From CAVQMB01 sp963713445 (lineage in GTDB: Bacteria > Pseudomonadota > Gammaproteobacteria > Competibacterales > Competibacteraceae), in NCBI GenBank assembly GCA_963713445.1, contig CAVQMB010000007.1:1-64000 (forward strand): a stretch of DNA of 64,000 bases, in the 5' to 3' direction. Both the position numbers and the translations under genes were made by a program. Shown here in pieces: positions 27,061 to 36,383 of the stretch. Within the stretch, counting starts at the first letter, position 1, and each line of letters opens with the position of its first letter. The notes beneath the pieces were generated by a model. The model did not search any database. It saw only the letters and a program-made list of their open reading frames with translations, and had not been told where the DNA came from.

Positions 27061-27930
27061 CTAGGTTTGCGACCGGCGGCGGAAGAAGTCAACCGCCGCG
27101 GTGAGAGCCAGCAGTAACGTGAGCACGCCGAACATGCAGGTGCCCATGACGTAGATTTGCGGCGGCATGGCCACGCGAGCCTCGCCCCACACGAACAGCG
27201 GGAATGTTACCGTGGGTCCGGAAACGAAGTTGCTGATAATAAAGTCATCCAGCGACAGCATGAATGCGAGCAGAGCGCCCATGATCACGGCGGGTGCGAT
27301 CAGCGGCAGGGTGATCTTGCGGAATACGCGGAAGCCGCTCGCACCCAAATCCATTGCCGCATGCTCCAGCGAGAAGTCGAAGGTGCGCAGGCGCGATTTA
27401 ACCACGATGGCCGTGAAGGCGATGTCGAACATGATGTGCGAGATCATCAGCGTGCCAACGCCGGTGGGTATCCTCAGGTCCAGATAAAGATTGAGCAACG
27501 ACGAGCCGATGATGACTTCCGGCGTGGAGATGGTGAGCAGCAGCAACAGATCGAGCAGGCGCTTGCCGTGGAAATGGAATTTGACCTGGGCGTAGCCCAG
27601 CAGCGTGCCGAAGGTGGTGGCGACCGCGGCCGCGACGACCGCTACCAGCAGGCTCACATAGAGCGAGCTTTGCAGGCCCTCGATGGCGAAGGGATGCAGC
27701 CAGGCCTTGATCGAGAAGGCCCGCCAGGCGAAGTCGAAACGGCCGACGGTTTTGTTGAAGCTCAGCGCGATCATCATGGCGATGGGCGCCAGCAGGTAGA
27801 CGACGGCTAGCGCCGCCAGCACGGTGACGCCGTGACGGTAGACCCACTCGCGTAGCGACGCGCCCCGCGCGGACCGGCTTTGGCGCTGGGCGATCCGGGT
27901 TTGTACGAAATCTTCGCCGGAAGTGGTCAT
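27061..27930 (-). CDS. potC: Polyamine ABC transporter permease (PotC type)
   Basis: A 289-residue inner-membrane permease with about six hydrophobic helices and the EAA loop 'EHAAMDLGASGFRVFRKITLP' (~195-215) that docks to the ATPase. The sequence MIALSFNK...PEVIIGSSLL...LDDFIISNFVSGP is characteristic of PotC/PotI. It starts 4 bases after the PotB stop and ends next to PotA, so the operon order is potB-potC-potA. Confidence 0.92.
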   Translation of the reverse strand: MTTSGEDFVQTRIAQRQSRSARGASLREWVYRHGVTVLAALAVVYLLAPIAMMIALSFNKTVGRFDFAWRAFSIKAWLHPFAIEGLQSSLYVSLLVAVVAAAVATTFGTLLGYAQVKFHFHGKRLLDLLLLLTISTPEVIIGSSLLNLYLDLRIPTGVGTLMISHIMFDIAFTAIVVKSRLRTFDFSLEHAAMDLGASGFRVFRKITLPLIAPAVIMGALLAFMLSLDDFIISNFVSGPTVTFPLFVWGEARVAMPPQIYVMGTCMFGVLTLLLALTAAVDFFRRRSQT

Positions 27931-27934
27931 GGCA

Positions 27935-28789
27935 TCACCCGGTCAGCTCTTCGGTGCCGAAGATGCGCGAGTAAACCGCCACGCACACCAGCAGGCTGAG
28001 CATCAGCACGATGGAGGCCGCCGACGCCAGCGGGTAGTTCAGTACCACCAGATAATGGCTGCGGATGACGTTGCCGATCATCTGCTGGCGCGGGCCACCG
28101 AGCATCATGGCGTTGACGTAGTCGCCCGCGGCGGGAATGAAGGTGAGCAGGCTGCCCGCGAATACGCCCGGCAGTGATAGCGGCAGGATCACCTTGCGAA
28201 AGACCCGCGGCGGATGCGCGTAAAGATCCTGCGCGGCCAGCAGCACGGGTCGGTCGATTTTATCCAGGCTGACGTAGATCGGCAGTATGGCAAACGGCAG
28301 AAAATTGTAGGCCAGGGCGAAGATCACCGCGAGCGGCGAGCCCAGCACGTGAGCGTTCGCCGGGGCCAGGTGCGCGGCCTGCAGAAAGCGCAGGACGATG
28401 CCGTCGTCTGACAGCAGCGCCTCCCAGGATATGGTGCGGATCATGTAGGTGATCAGAAAGGGCACAATCACCGGAAACAGCAGAAAGGTCTTGAACCGGC
28501 CGCCGCGGAACACGATGAAGTACGCCAGCGGGTAGCCGGCGGCGATGGCCAGTGCCGTAGCCGCCGCCGCATAGCCGAACGAGCGCAGGAAAATCGGCCC
28601 ATAGTCGACCACCGCATGCAGGTAGTTGGCCCAGTGCCAGGTGAAGGCGATGCCGGTGAGCAGCGTACCGGACTCCAGCGAGGTTTTGACCTGGCCGGCG
28701 ATGGGGACGACGTAGAACACCGTCAGCCACGCCAGGCCGGGCAGGATCAACAGGTAGGGCACGCTCTTGCGCAGCGCTCGGTCGCTCAT
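27935..28789 (-). CDS. potB: Polyamine ABC transporter permease (PotB type)
   Basis: A 284-residue inner-membrane permease. It begins SDRALRKSVPYLLILPGLAWL and shows six hydrophobic helices, MIRTISWEALLSDDGI (a PotB/PotH hallmark) and an EAA loop 'LLAAQDLYAHPPRVFRKVILP' (~195-215). It lies 29 bases downstream of the aminotransferase gene and 4 bases before potC. Confidence 0.92.
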   Translation of the reverse strand: MSDRALRKSVPYLLILPGLAWLTVFYVVPIAGQVKTSLESGTLLTGIAFTWHWANYLHAVVDYGPIFLRSFGYAAAATALAIAAGYPLAYFIVFRGGRFKTFLLFPVIVPFLITYMIRTISWEALLSDDGIVLRFLQAAHLAPANAHVLGSPLAVIFALAYNFLPFAILPIYVSLDKIDRPVLLAAQDLYAHPPRVFRKVILPLSLPGVFAGSLLTFIPAAGDYVNAMMLGGPRQQMIGNVIRSHYLVVLNYPLASAASIVLMLSLLVCVAVYSRIFGTEELTG

Positions 28790-28818
28790 GCTGTTAGCGG
28801 CGTCAGGGCAGGGGCCGG

Positions 28819-30201
28819 TCAGGCTCCCGTAGGCACCCGGGCTGCTTTCACATCACTGAACGTCAGATCCAGGGCTTGGCGCGCCTTGTCCACTAACTCG
28901 TCGATGTGCTCACGCGTACAGATCAGCGGCGGCGCGACCACCATGCTGTCGCGTACGCCGCGCATCACCAGGCCGACGTCGAAGCAATGGTCGCGGCATA
29001 GCGTACCCACGCGGCCGACAGGCGCCTCGAACGGCTCGATCGGGTCCTTGTTCTTAACCAGCTCGATCGCGCCCAGAAAACCCACGCTGCGTACTTCGCC
29101 CACCAGCGGGTGGTCAGCCAGGCTGCCCAGCCCTTGGTTGAAGTAGGGCGCGAGCTCGGCGACATGTTCGACCAGATGCTCGCGCTCCATGATCTCGAGG
29201 TTCTTCGCCGCCACCGCACAGGCCACCGGATGGCCCGAGTAGGTAAAACCGTGTGTGAACTCACCGGCCTCGTCGATGATCTTTCCCGCCACGCGGTCGC
29301 CGATCATGATCGCCGCGATGGGCTGGTAGCCCGATGACAGACCCTTGGCCATGGGCATGAAATCAGGACGGATATCATAGCTGTCCGAGCCGAACCAGCG
29401 GCCGGTGCGCCCGAAGCCGCAGATGACTTCATCGGCGATCAGCAAAATGTCGTACTTCTTACAGATTTCCTGGATACGCGGCCAGTAGCTCGCCGGCGGG
29501 ATGATGACCCCGCCCGCACCCTGCACCGGTTCACCGATGAACGCGGCGACGTGCTCTGGGCCCAGTTCCAGGATCTTGGCCTCCAGCGCGTCGGCGGCGC
29601 GACGCCCGAACGCCTGTGGATCCTCGTCACGACCGAGCCCGAAATGATAAGGCGGCATGATGTAGTCGAAGCCCGGCAGGGGCAGACCCCCTTGTTGATG
29701 CATCGCGCTCATCCCGCCCAGGCTCGCCGAGGCCATGGTGCTGCCATGGTAGGCGTGGGTGCGGCTGATGATGGTCTGACGCTCGGGCCGTCCCTCCAGC
29801 TCCCAGTAAAGCCGCACCATGCGCACGATGGTGTCGTTGGCCTCGCTGCCGGAGTTGGCGAAGAAGACGCGGTTCAGGCCCGCCGGCGTGAGCTCAACCA
29901 GCTTGTCAGCAAGCCTGACGGCGGGCGCGGTGGTGGTTTTGAAAAAGGTATTGTAGTAAGGCAGACGGCGCATCTGATCGTAGGCCGCGCGCGCCAGCTC
30001 CTCACGACCATAGCCCACGTTCACGCACCACAACCCTGACATCCCGTCCAGAATACGCCGGCCGTCGCCGTCCCAGATGTAGACGCCGTCGGCGCGTTCG
30101 ATCAGGCGCACGTCGCGCTCGTCGGACATCGCCCGTGCGTTGGAGAACGGGTGCAGATGGTGTTGCAGATCGCTGGTCAGCCAGTTGGATTGTGCAGCCA
30201 T
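28819..30201 (-). CDS. spuC: Class III aminotransferase (putrescine/omega-amino acid:pyruvate type)
   Basis: A 460-residue PLP enzyme. The start MAAQSNWLTSDLQHHLHPF is chosen over a longer frame. FFANSGSEANDTIVRM (~98) is the PLP phosphate-binding loop, SRTHAYHGSTMASASLGG (~145) and IADEVICGFGRTGRWFG (~255; PLP Asp) follow, and MPMAKGLSSGYQPI (~285) contains the Schiff-base Lys. The profile matches the putrescine-pyruvate aminotransferase SpuC and related beta-alanine-type enzymes. Between the importer genes, it most likely converts imported putrescine to 4-aminobutanal. Confidence 0.88.
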   Translation of the reverse strand: MAAQSNWLTSDLQHHLHPFSNARAMSDERDVRLIERADGVYIWDGDGRRILDGMSGLWCVNVGYGREELARAAYDQMRRLPYYNTFFKTTTAPAVRLADKLVELTPAGLNRVFFANSGSEANDTIVRMVRLYWELEGRPERQTIISRTHAYHGSTMASASLGGMSAMHQQGGLPLPGFDYIMPPYHFGLGRDEDPQAFGRRAADALEAKILELGPEHVAAFIGEPVQGAGGVIIPPASYWPRIQEICKKYDILLIADEVICGFGRTGRWFGSDSYDIRPDFMPMAKGLSSGYQPIAAIMIGDRVAGKIIDEAGEFTHGFTYSGHPVACAVAAKNLEIMEREHLVEHVAELAPYFNQGLGSLADHPLVGEVRSVGFLGAIELVKNKDPIEPFEAPVGRVGTLCRDHCFDVGLVMRGVRDSMVVAPPLICTREHIDELVDKARQALDLTFSDVKAARVPTGA

Positions 30202-30256
30202 GGTCAATTCCGTGTCGTGGGTTCGCTGGGTCGTGGGGAGTGGGGGCGCGTTGTGA

Positions 30257-31405
30257 CTATCGGCCGATAGCATCCTGGAACAGGCTTTCCCATTTCTGTT
30301 CCTGTTTGCCGGACAGCTCGACGAAGCCGTGCATCTTTTTCCACATCGCGTCGGTGGGATAGATCAACGGGTTCTGGGCCAGTTTCGGGGCGATCTTCTC
30401 GACGTACGGCCGGGTGCCGTCGACCGGCGGTATATACTGAATGTAGGCCGCGATCTGGGCATACACTTCTGGGTCGTAGATGTAGTTCATCCAGGCCAGC
30501 GCGGCCTTGCGGTGTGGTGCCTTGAGCGGGATCGTCATGTTGTCGTCCGAACGGTACAGTCCCTCTTTGGGAACCAGGAAGCGCAGGTTCGGGTTGTCTT
30601 TCTGCAACTGCACCACATCGCCCGACCAGGCGAAAGCCACCCAGATGTCGCCGCGCGACAAGGCCGCGCCATAGTCGTTGCCGAAGAACTGGCGGATCTG
30701 GCCATTGTTGGCGTATTTCTTGATTTTCGCCACCGCCTTCTGCGCGTCTGCGTAAGTTGCCTTCTCAGGGTCCACGCCCATGCCCAGTAACACCAGCGCC
30801 AGGGTGTCGCGCATTTGGTTGAGCATTGAGACGTGGCCCTTGTAGGCTGGATCGTAGATGTCTTCGATGCTGTGCAGCTCTTTGCCGGTTTTTTCGATGT
30901 TATAGGCGATACCCGTGAGGTAGGTTGCCCACGGCAGGCTGTGCGTGCGCTCGGGGTCCCAACTGGGATGCTGTAACCGAGGCGACAGATTCTTGGCGTT
31001 GGGGACTTCCTCGTGACTGAATTTTTCCAGCCAGCCGAGCTTGATCAGGCGTGCCACCATCCAGTCGGTGGGGATGATGATGTCGCGCCCCGGATTGCGA
31101 CCCATCTGCAGCGGGCCCGCAATCTTGCCGAACAGGCTGGAGTTGTCGTTGATATCCTCGATATATTTGACTTTTATACCGAATTTCTTTTCGAACGCGG
31201 GCACCGTCTTGGGGCTGATGTAGTAGGGCCAGTTGGAGATCGACAACGGGCCGCTAAGCTTCTCCTGTGCGCGTGCCGCCGCGCTCCAAAGCAACGGCGA
31301 GGCCGAGGCCCCCAGCATCGCGGCACTGCCGGCCAGGGAGGCCGTTGTGCGCAGGAAGGAACGTCGCGACACCGAATGGTCGGTGAATTGGTCGTTTTTC
31401 GCCAT
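30257..31405 (-). CDS. Polyamine ABC transporter substrate-binding protein, second copy, Tat-exported
   Basis: A 382-residue paralogue of the protein at 24615-25769. It has a Tat signal SRRSFLR followed by a hydrophobic stretch and a likely cleavage after ARA. The mature N-terminus PLSISNWPYYISPKTVPAFE and the segments TGIAYNIEKTGKE, YDPAYKGHVSMLNQM and AWSGDVVQLQKDNPNL correspond region for region to the other copy. It is the first gene of the leftward polyamine operon, facing the GntR operators. Two binding proteins with one importer suggest different polyamine specificities. Confidence 0.9.
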   Translation of the reverse strand: MAKNDQFTDHSVSRRSFLRTTASLAGSAAMLGASASPLLWSAAARAQEKLSGPLSISNWPYYISPKTVPAFEKKFGIKVKYIEDINDNSSLFGKIAGPLQMGRNPGRDIIIPTDWMVARLIKLGWLEKFSHEEVPNAKNLSPRLQHPSWDPERTHSLPWATYLTGIAYNIEKTGKELHSIEDIYDPAYKGHVSMLNQMRDTLALVLLGMGVDPEKATYADAQKAVAKIKKYANNGQIRQFFGNDYGAALSRGDIWVAFAWSGDVVQLQKDNPNLRFLVPKEGLYRSDDNMTIPLKAPHRKAALAWMNYIYDPEVYAQIAAYIQYIPPVDGTRPYVEKIAPKLAQNPLIYPTDAMWKKMHGFVELSGKQEQKWESLFQDAIGR

Positions 31406-31567
31406 GAGATCGCTCCCTAGTGTCGGGGTTCAAGCCGTGTTCGCGGTGTCGAACCTGTTGTCTTGTTGGCCCGTGAAACCGGGCCGTCGTTGGCCTCGTG
31501 GGGATCGGCCGCTTGCGGCGGACCCCGCATGTTGGCTTGTTACCTGCTAATCGCTGCTGCCCGATCG

Positions 31568-31630
31568 CGTGATCACATCAACGCGCAGATGCAATCACAA
31601 GCCGTGTTGCGGTGTCAACATGTGATCACA
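31568..31630. promoter_or_regulatory. GntR operators upstream of the polyamine operon
   Basis: Two palindromes share the core GTGATCAC: CGTGATCACAT (31568-31578) and TGTGATCACA (31621-31630). Their centres are 53 bases apart, close to five helical turns. They lie between the first gene of the leftward operon and the GntR gene. Two more copies occur at 32416-32469. The match to the adjacent FCD-type GntR regulator is inferred. Confidence 0.65.
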
Positions 31631-31665
31631 AAATGTGAGCCCGCTTAGTGCCCAGGTGTGGCGGG

Positions 31666-32358
31666 TCAGGGCGCGCTGTCATCCCATTCCTCCTCCCGCA
31701 GTGCGCCCAGTCCCTCGCGGATATCGGCCTCGATGGCGAAGCGCAGCAAATCCGGATCGCGTGCCTCCAGGGCCTGCAGTGCCTGAGCATGGCGATCCTT
31801 GAGATAGTCGGTTTCGACATGGTTTATGGCATGGCTGAGAAACGGGCTGAACTGCAGCCACACGCTCTCGATCAGGCTGACCAGTACGCGTGAGGGTGCC
31901 GCGGCGTAGAGCGTGAAATGGAAATCGTAGTGACGCTGCAGGTAGCTGACCACGTCGTCGCGGTCAATGGCGGCGTCGATGGCGGTGTTGAGTTGCCATA
32001 AGTGCTTGATGCCGGCCTTATCCATGTATGGCAGGGAGCGCAGTGCGGCCTGGGTTTCGAGTGTGATGCGGGCCGCGCAGATCTCCTCCAGCCGCACCTG
32101 ATCCATGTGCGGCACGCGTACGCGGCGGTTATCCAGCGCCTCCAGCGCGTGTTCGGCCACCAACCGGCGCAGGGCTTCACGCACCGGGGTGACGCTGACG
32201 CCCAGCATGCCCGCCACGCCTCTTAGCGTGACGCTGCGCCCGGGTACGAACTTGCCACTGAGGATCGCTTGCCGCAGGGCGCGGTAAACACTCTCCTGGA
32301 TGGTGGTGTGAGCCGGTCTGGCTGCAGTCATAAGGGCCGGTCTGCTGGGTACGATCAT
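31666..32358 (-). CDS. GntR family regulator (FCD/VanR-type) of the polyamine cluster
   Basis: About 230 residues. The start is uncertain: the Met at 32358 has AGGAG only one base before it, another Met lies at 32331. The N-terminal winged HTH contains TIQESVYRALRQAILSGKF and a recognition segment LGVSVTPVREALRRLVAEH, a signature of the FadR/VanR branch of GntR. The C-terminal half is a helical FCD ligand domain with candidate metal or ligand residues (HYDFHFTLYAA, HAINHVETDYLKDRH). It is flanked on both sides by GTGATCAC palindromes and probably represses both neighbouring units. Confidence 0.88.
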   Translation of the reverse strand: MIVPSRPALMTAARPAHTTIQESVYRALRQAILSGKFVPGRSVTLRGVAGMLGVSVTPVREALRRLVAEHALEALDNRRVRVPHMDQVRLEEICAARITLETQAALRSLPYMDKAGIKHLWQLNTAIDAAIDRDDVVSYLQRHYDFHFTLYAAAPSRVLVSLIESVWLQFSPFLSHAINHVETDYLKDRHAQALQALEARDPDLLRFAIEADIREGLGALREEEWDDSAP

Positions 32359-32415
32359 GCTCCTGGACTTCCTCGTAACGGGCGCGTTCCGTGGCAGCAA
32401 GCTAAGGGTATCAGC

Positions 32416-32469
32416 TTGTGATCACGTGTGTTGCGGCACCTGGGCAGGCGTGCTAGGTTGTGATCACAA
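32416..32469. promoter_or_regulatory. GntR operators upstream of the PuuA-like gene and the regulator
   Basis: TTGTGATCACG (32416-32426) and a perfect TTGTGATCACAA (32458-32469) are spaced 42 bases centre to centre, exactly four helical turns. They sit between the divergent GntR gene and the glutamine synthetase-like gene and carry the same core as the pair at 31568-31630. Confidence 0.7.
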
Positions 32470-32489
32470 TATAGACGAAGCGATGACGT

Positions 32490-33902
32490 ATGGTGAGTGC
32501 CTCAAAACGGCTCGGGCAAGACGAGGACTCGGAGTCCCGCCCCGCGCAGGATGAAACGCAGGCCTATCTCTCGGCATGGCCGCAGACCGAGCTGGTCGAT
32601 GCCTTTTTCTTCGATCTCAACGGTATACCGCGTGGCAAGCGCCTGCCGGTGCGAGTCCTGGATAACCTCTACGGCGACGGTTTGTGCCTGCCGGCGTCTA
32701 CCGTTGCGCTGGACGTGTGGGGGCTGGAGGTGCTGGACAGCGGTCTGGTGTTCGAGACCGGCGACCGCGACTGGCGGTTCCGGCCCGTGCCTGGTTCCTT
32801 GCGCCCGTTGCCTTGGGCGGACACGCCCACCGCGCAGGTACTGTTGCAGATGGAGTCCGGTGTCGGCGGTGCCTGCGAATATGGCGATCCGCGCAACGTG
32901 CTGGCCCAGGTTCTGCGCCGCTTCACGGCGCTGGGGCTGACCCCGGTCATCGCCGTCGAGCTTGAGTTCCGGTTGCTCGATGCGGTGCCGGGGGACGACG
33001 GCAAGCCGCAGCTACCACGCCTGCCTCAGTCCGGGCAGCGTTTGTCCGCCTCGCAGTTGCTGGGTCTCGACGAGCTGGACGAGCTGAGCCCGGTGTTCGA
33101 CGAGATCCGGCAGGCCTGCAAGCTCCAGGGTGTGGACACCGAAACGCTGATCGCCGAGCAGGCGGAGGCACATTTCGAGATCAACCTGGTGCACCGCCCG
33201 GACGCTCTGGCGGCGGCGGATCAGGCTATGCTGTTCAAGCGCACTGTGCGCCAGGTGGCGGCCAGGCACGGCATGATCGGCTGCTTCATGGCCAAGCCTT
33301 TCGGCGACGAGCCGGGCAGCGGCATGCACGTGCATTTCAGCTTGCTCGATGAGCGCGGGCGCAATATCTTCGATGACGGCTCGGATCTGGGCAGCGCCGA
33401 GCTGCGCCAGGCCGCGGCCGGCATGCTGGCATTGCTGAACGACTCGACGGCGATCTTTGCCCCGCACGCCAACTCGTACCGGCGCTTCCAGATGCACGCG
33501 CACGTGCCCATGGCACCGAGCTGGGGCTACGACAACCGCACCGTGGCCGTACGTGTGCCGTTGTCCGGTGACGGCTCGACCCACATCGAACATCGCGTTT
33601 CCGGTGCCGACGCCAATCCCTATCTGGTGGTCGCGGCCATCCTGGCGGCGGCTCACCACGGGATGTCGCAGCGGCTGCAGCCACCGGCGCCCACTGAAGG
33701 CGACGCCTACCGCCAGCATGCACCGTCGCTGCCCGCGACGTGGGAGGACGCGTGCACGCGCTTCGTGGGCTCGACGGTGCTGCGCGAGTACCTGGGCGAC
33801 GATTTCGTGCGCCTGTTCGCCGCGCTCAAGCGTCAGGAGATGGAGGCGCTCAAGCGCCGCGTCACGTTGGAGGAGTACGCGGCTTATTTGCGCACGGTGT
33901 GA
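32490..33902 (+). CDS. puuA: Glutamine synthetase-family ligase (gamma-glutamylpolyamine synthetase type)
   Basis: A 470-residue ATP-dependent ligase of the glutamine synthetase fold. The N-terminal part has VDAFFFDLNGIPRGKRLP. The catalytic part has VAVELEFRLLD-like (VIAVELEFRL, metal Glu), EQAEAHFEINL, GSGMHVHFSLLD and a late HRVSGADANPYLVVAAILA, all typical of the GlnA3/PuuA branch rather than nitrogen-assimilating GlnA. It is divergent from the GntR gene and preceded by two operators. It likely gamma-glutamylates putrescine or another polyamine, an alternative to the aminotransferase route in the same cluster. Confidence 0.85.
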   Translation: MVSASKRLGQDEDSESRPAQDETQAYLSAWPQTELVDAFFFDLNGIPRGKRLPVRVLDNLYGDGLCLPASTVALDVWGLEVLDSGLVFETGDRDWRFRPVPGSLRPLPWADTPTAQVLLQMESGVGGACEYGDPRNVLAQVLRRFTALGLTPVIAVELEFRLLDAVPGDDGKPQLPRLPQSGQRLSASQLLGLDELDELSPVFDEIRQACKLQGVDTETLIAEQAEAHFEINLVHRPDALAAADQAMLFKRTVRQVAARHGMIGCFMAKPFGDEPGSGMHVHFSLLDERGRNIFDDGSDLGSAELRQAAAGMLALLNDSTAIFAPHANSYRRFQMHAHVPMAPSWGYDNRTVAVRVPLSGDGSTHIEHRVSGADANPYLVVAAILAAAHHGMSQRLQPPAPTEGDAYRQHAPSLPATWEDACTRFVGSTVLREYLGDDFVRLFAALKRQEMEALKRRVTLEEYAAYLRTV

Positions 33903-33991
33903 TCGCGGCGGCTTTTGACAGCGGCTTTACCTGCTCCTGCTCAGGCGGTGGGGGGACGCGGGGGCCGGTGCCACCGGCGTACTGGTGCCGG

Positions 33992-35263
33992 TTATGCTGT
34001 ATTTCCGGAAGCTGACCCGAATGCCGGATCGTCCAGCAGCCGCGGGTTGAACCGGTAATCCGGCTCGAAGGCCGTCGCGAGATCCAGCAGTTGTTCGATC
34101 TGACGGCTCATCAGGAACTGCCGCCGCACCGACTCACGCGCCGCTTTGCCGATCCGCTGGCGCAGCGCCGGGTCGGTCAACAGTTGCACGACGCGGTCGG
34201 CGGCTTGCTCCACGGAATCGACCAGGAAACCGCTGACCCCGTCCTCGATCTGCTTGCGGATACCGCCACAGTTGCCGCCGATGACCGGCGTGCCCTTCCA
34301 CATGGCTTCGGTGACGGTGAGGCCGAAGCCTTCGCGCAGCGACTTCTGCAGCACCACGCTGGCACGCCGCTGCAGAGCGTTGACCAGCGCACTGTCCTCG
34401 GCGGTGAGGATGAACGTGCGTTCGTCGCGCTCGTCGAGCAGTGATTCGAATACCGCCTGACCCTCCGGGTCGTCAGTCGCGACATTGCCCAGCAGCACCA
34501 GGGTGCAGTCGACCTGGCGGCGGGCGAGCTTGACGGCCTCGATGACACCCTGCGGGTCCTTCCAGCGGTCGAAGCGCGAGATCTGCGCAACGATGGGCAG
34601 ATCCTCCGGAATCCCGAAATGCTGCAGCCGCTCGCGGCTCGCGGCATCGTCGAGTTCCCGATTCTTGAGCGAAAACGGATCGATGGCCGGCATGAAGAAC
34701 AGCTGAGGGACGCTGAGTTCGCGGGTGTACTCGGGCAGCGACAGGATGACACTGTCGTATTCCTCGACGAAGGGCTGCAGGTAATCCCACACCTCGGGGT
34801 TCGGTTGCGACAGGTCGATATGGCAGCGCCACACCCATGGACAGGTGTGCCGGTAATGGGCGATCAGCGCCAGCGGCTGGGGATCGTGGACGATCACGAG
34901 ATCGGCCTCGATATCCATGCGCACCGAGTTCTCCAGCGTGACCTGCTGGTAGATGGATTTCTTGAACTCGCTCAGATTGATATCCGCGCCCTGCAGCGCG
35001 TTGTGCAGTTTCTTGGTGACGCTGAAGAAATCCGGGTTGCCCTGGATCAGCCGCCAGTCGGCTTTGAGTCCCAGACTGCAGGCGAGCAGCGTGGAGGAGG
35101 ACAGCATCTCGGCGACACCACCCCCATAGAAAGTGGAGCTGATGTTGAGGATGTGCATGTCCCGCAGCCGCTTGGCCTTCATCAGGATGCGTTCGACCGC
35201 TGCCGCGCCGATCAGCGGCTCGTAGTCTTCTATCAGCGGCAGCCAGGGCAGGGGTGAGGTCAT
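33992..35263 (-). CDS. treT: GT4 glycosyltransferase, TreT-type trehalose synthase
   Basis: A 423-residue cytosolic glycosyltransferase. The start MTSPLPWLPL is taken at 35263, where AGGAG lies 8 bases upstream and the ATGA overlaps the GalT-like stop. STFYGGGVAEML (~45) is the N-terminal GT-B substrate loop, WRCHIDLSQPN (~140) and SRFDRWKDPQGVIEA (~230) follow, and EGFGLTVTEAMWKGTPVIGG (~310) is the EX7E retaining motif. The profile fits the trehalose glycosyltransferring synthase TreT, which joins NDP-glucose and glucose. The GlgC-like gene at 10995 could provide ADP-glucose. Confidence 0.82.
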   Translation of the reverse strand: MTSPLPWLPLIEDYEPLIGAAAVERILMKAKRLRDMHILNISSTFYGGGVAEMLSSSTLLACSLGLKADWRLIQGNPDFFSVTKKLHNALQGADINLSEFKKSIYQQVTLENSVRMDIEADLVIVHDPQPLALIAHYRHTCPWVWRCHIDLSQPNPEVWDYLQPFVEEYDSVILSLPEYTRELSVPQLFFMPAIDPFSLKNRELDDAASRERLQHFGIPEDLPIVAQISRFDRWKDPQGVIEAVKLARRQVDCTLVLLGNVATDDPEGQAVFESLLDERDERTFILTAEDSALVNALQRRASVVLQKSLREGFGLTVTEAMWKGTPVIGGNCGGIRKQIEDGVSGFLVDSVEQAADRVVQLLTDPALRQRIGKAARESVRRQFLMSRQIEQLLDLATAFEPDYRFNPRLLDDPAFGSASGNTA

Positions 35264-36261
35264 GACGGCATCTCCTGTGACAGCCATTCGCGCAGCTCCC
35301 GGGCTGCTGTTTCCGGGGGCGTGATGTTGACGATGATGCGTGAGCCGAGTTCGAAGCCGGCCGGGGTGTTGAGCCGGGGCACGATGTCGATCAACCAGTG
35401 GTTGGCGCTGCGGTGGATCTGGTCCAGGGGCGGGGTGAAGATCACCAGGTTGTAATCGGGATCGTCCAGCCGCCCGTGCAGAGCGGCCAGCACCCGACTG
35501 AGATGACCCGCCAGATCATCGAGCTCAGCCGCATCGGCACGGCCGAACGTGGGCTGGTGGCGGCGCGGGATGATCTGAATCTGATAAGGCGCCTGCGAGG
35601 CATAGGGCGCAATGGCCACGAACCGGGTGCTCTGGTGGATGATGCGCCGCCGGGCCCGCAGTTCCTGCGCCAGCACCCGGCACTGGGCGCAACTGCCGGT
35701 GCGGTCGAAAAAGGCGATGTCGCCCGCCATGCGCTGGCGGATCTCCGGCGATACCACCGGGGTGGCGATAATCTGCGAGTGGGGATGGCGCAGGCTGGTG
35801 CCGGCCCGGGGGCCATGGTTGCGGAAGATGACCACCTGTCGCAGCAGGCCGTCGTATCGGCTCAGCGCGTGAAAACGACGCAGGTACATCGCGACGATCC
35901 GCCGCACCTGGTCCACCGGCATGGTGCCGATGGTGGCCTGATGGTCAGGGGTTTCAATGATGACTTCATGGTGGCCGTAACCGACCCGGTGGCGCCACTT
36001 CGAACCGGTCCGGTGACGCTGGCGCCGCACTCTTGAACCGGACTCGAGCACTGGATACTTGTTGCTGACCGCGCGCACCAGCCAGTGACCGTCGGGGTCA
36101 TCGATGCGCTCCACCGACGCACTGCTGAGCGCTTCATTGCCCGGGCAGAAGGGGCAGCCTGCAACCGCTGTCGCGCTGTCGCCGTCGCGTGGTCGGTGGG
36201 CCCGCTCCGGGTTGATGATGACCCAGACCTGGGTGATCGGGTCCTGACGCAGTTCCGACAT
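35260..36261 (-). CDS. galT: Galactose-1-phosphate uridylyltransferase-like protein
   Basis: A 333-residue HIT-superfamily nucleotidyltransferase. The start MSELRQDPITQVWVIINPERAHRP is preceded by GGAG; the frame runs further upstream without a site. CPFCPGN (~45) is a Zn-binding pair, GYGHHEVIIETP (~115) follows, and LRHPHSQIIATP (~155) holds the active-site His-Pro-His. A second HIT-like half contains IQIIPRRHQPTF and HWLIDIVPRL. It is coupled by ATGA to the TreT-like gene. The true substrate could be another sugar-1-phosphate; pairing with TreT suggests a role in NDP-glucose supply. Confidence 0.8.
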   Translation of the reverse strand: MSELRQDPITQVWVIINPERAHRPRDGDSATAVAGCPFCPGNEALSSASVERIDDPDGHWLVRAVSNKYPVLESGSRVRRQRHRTGSKWRHRVGYGHHEVIIETPDHQATIGTMPVDQVRRIVAMYLRRFHALSRYDGLLRQVVIFRNHGPRAGTSLRHPHSQIIATPVVSPEIRQRMAGDIAFFDRTGSCAQCRVLAQELRARRRIIHQSTRFVAIAPYASQAPYQIQIIPRRHQPTFGRADAAELDDLAGHLSRVLAALHGRLDDPDYNLVIFTPPLDQIHRSANHWLIDIVPRLNTPAGFELGSRIIVNITPPETAARELREWLSQEMPS

Positions 36262-36383
36262 CGGCTCCGGCTCCACGGCCACTGGGGTAGCGCCCGTTAT
36301 CCTAGCAGATGCGCCGCGACAACAGCATGACGGCATTGCGTGGCGCCGGGCCCCGATAGCCTTCCGCTGTGGACACATCAGAA

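Noticed and set aside
25986..27104. 372-codon plus-strand frame opposite potA
   Set aside because: Antisense shadow of a clear ABC ATPase gene.
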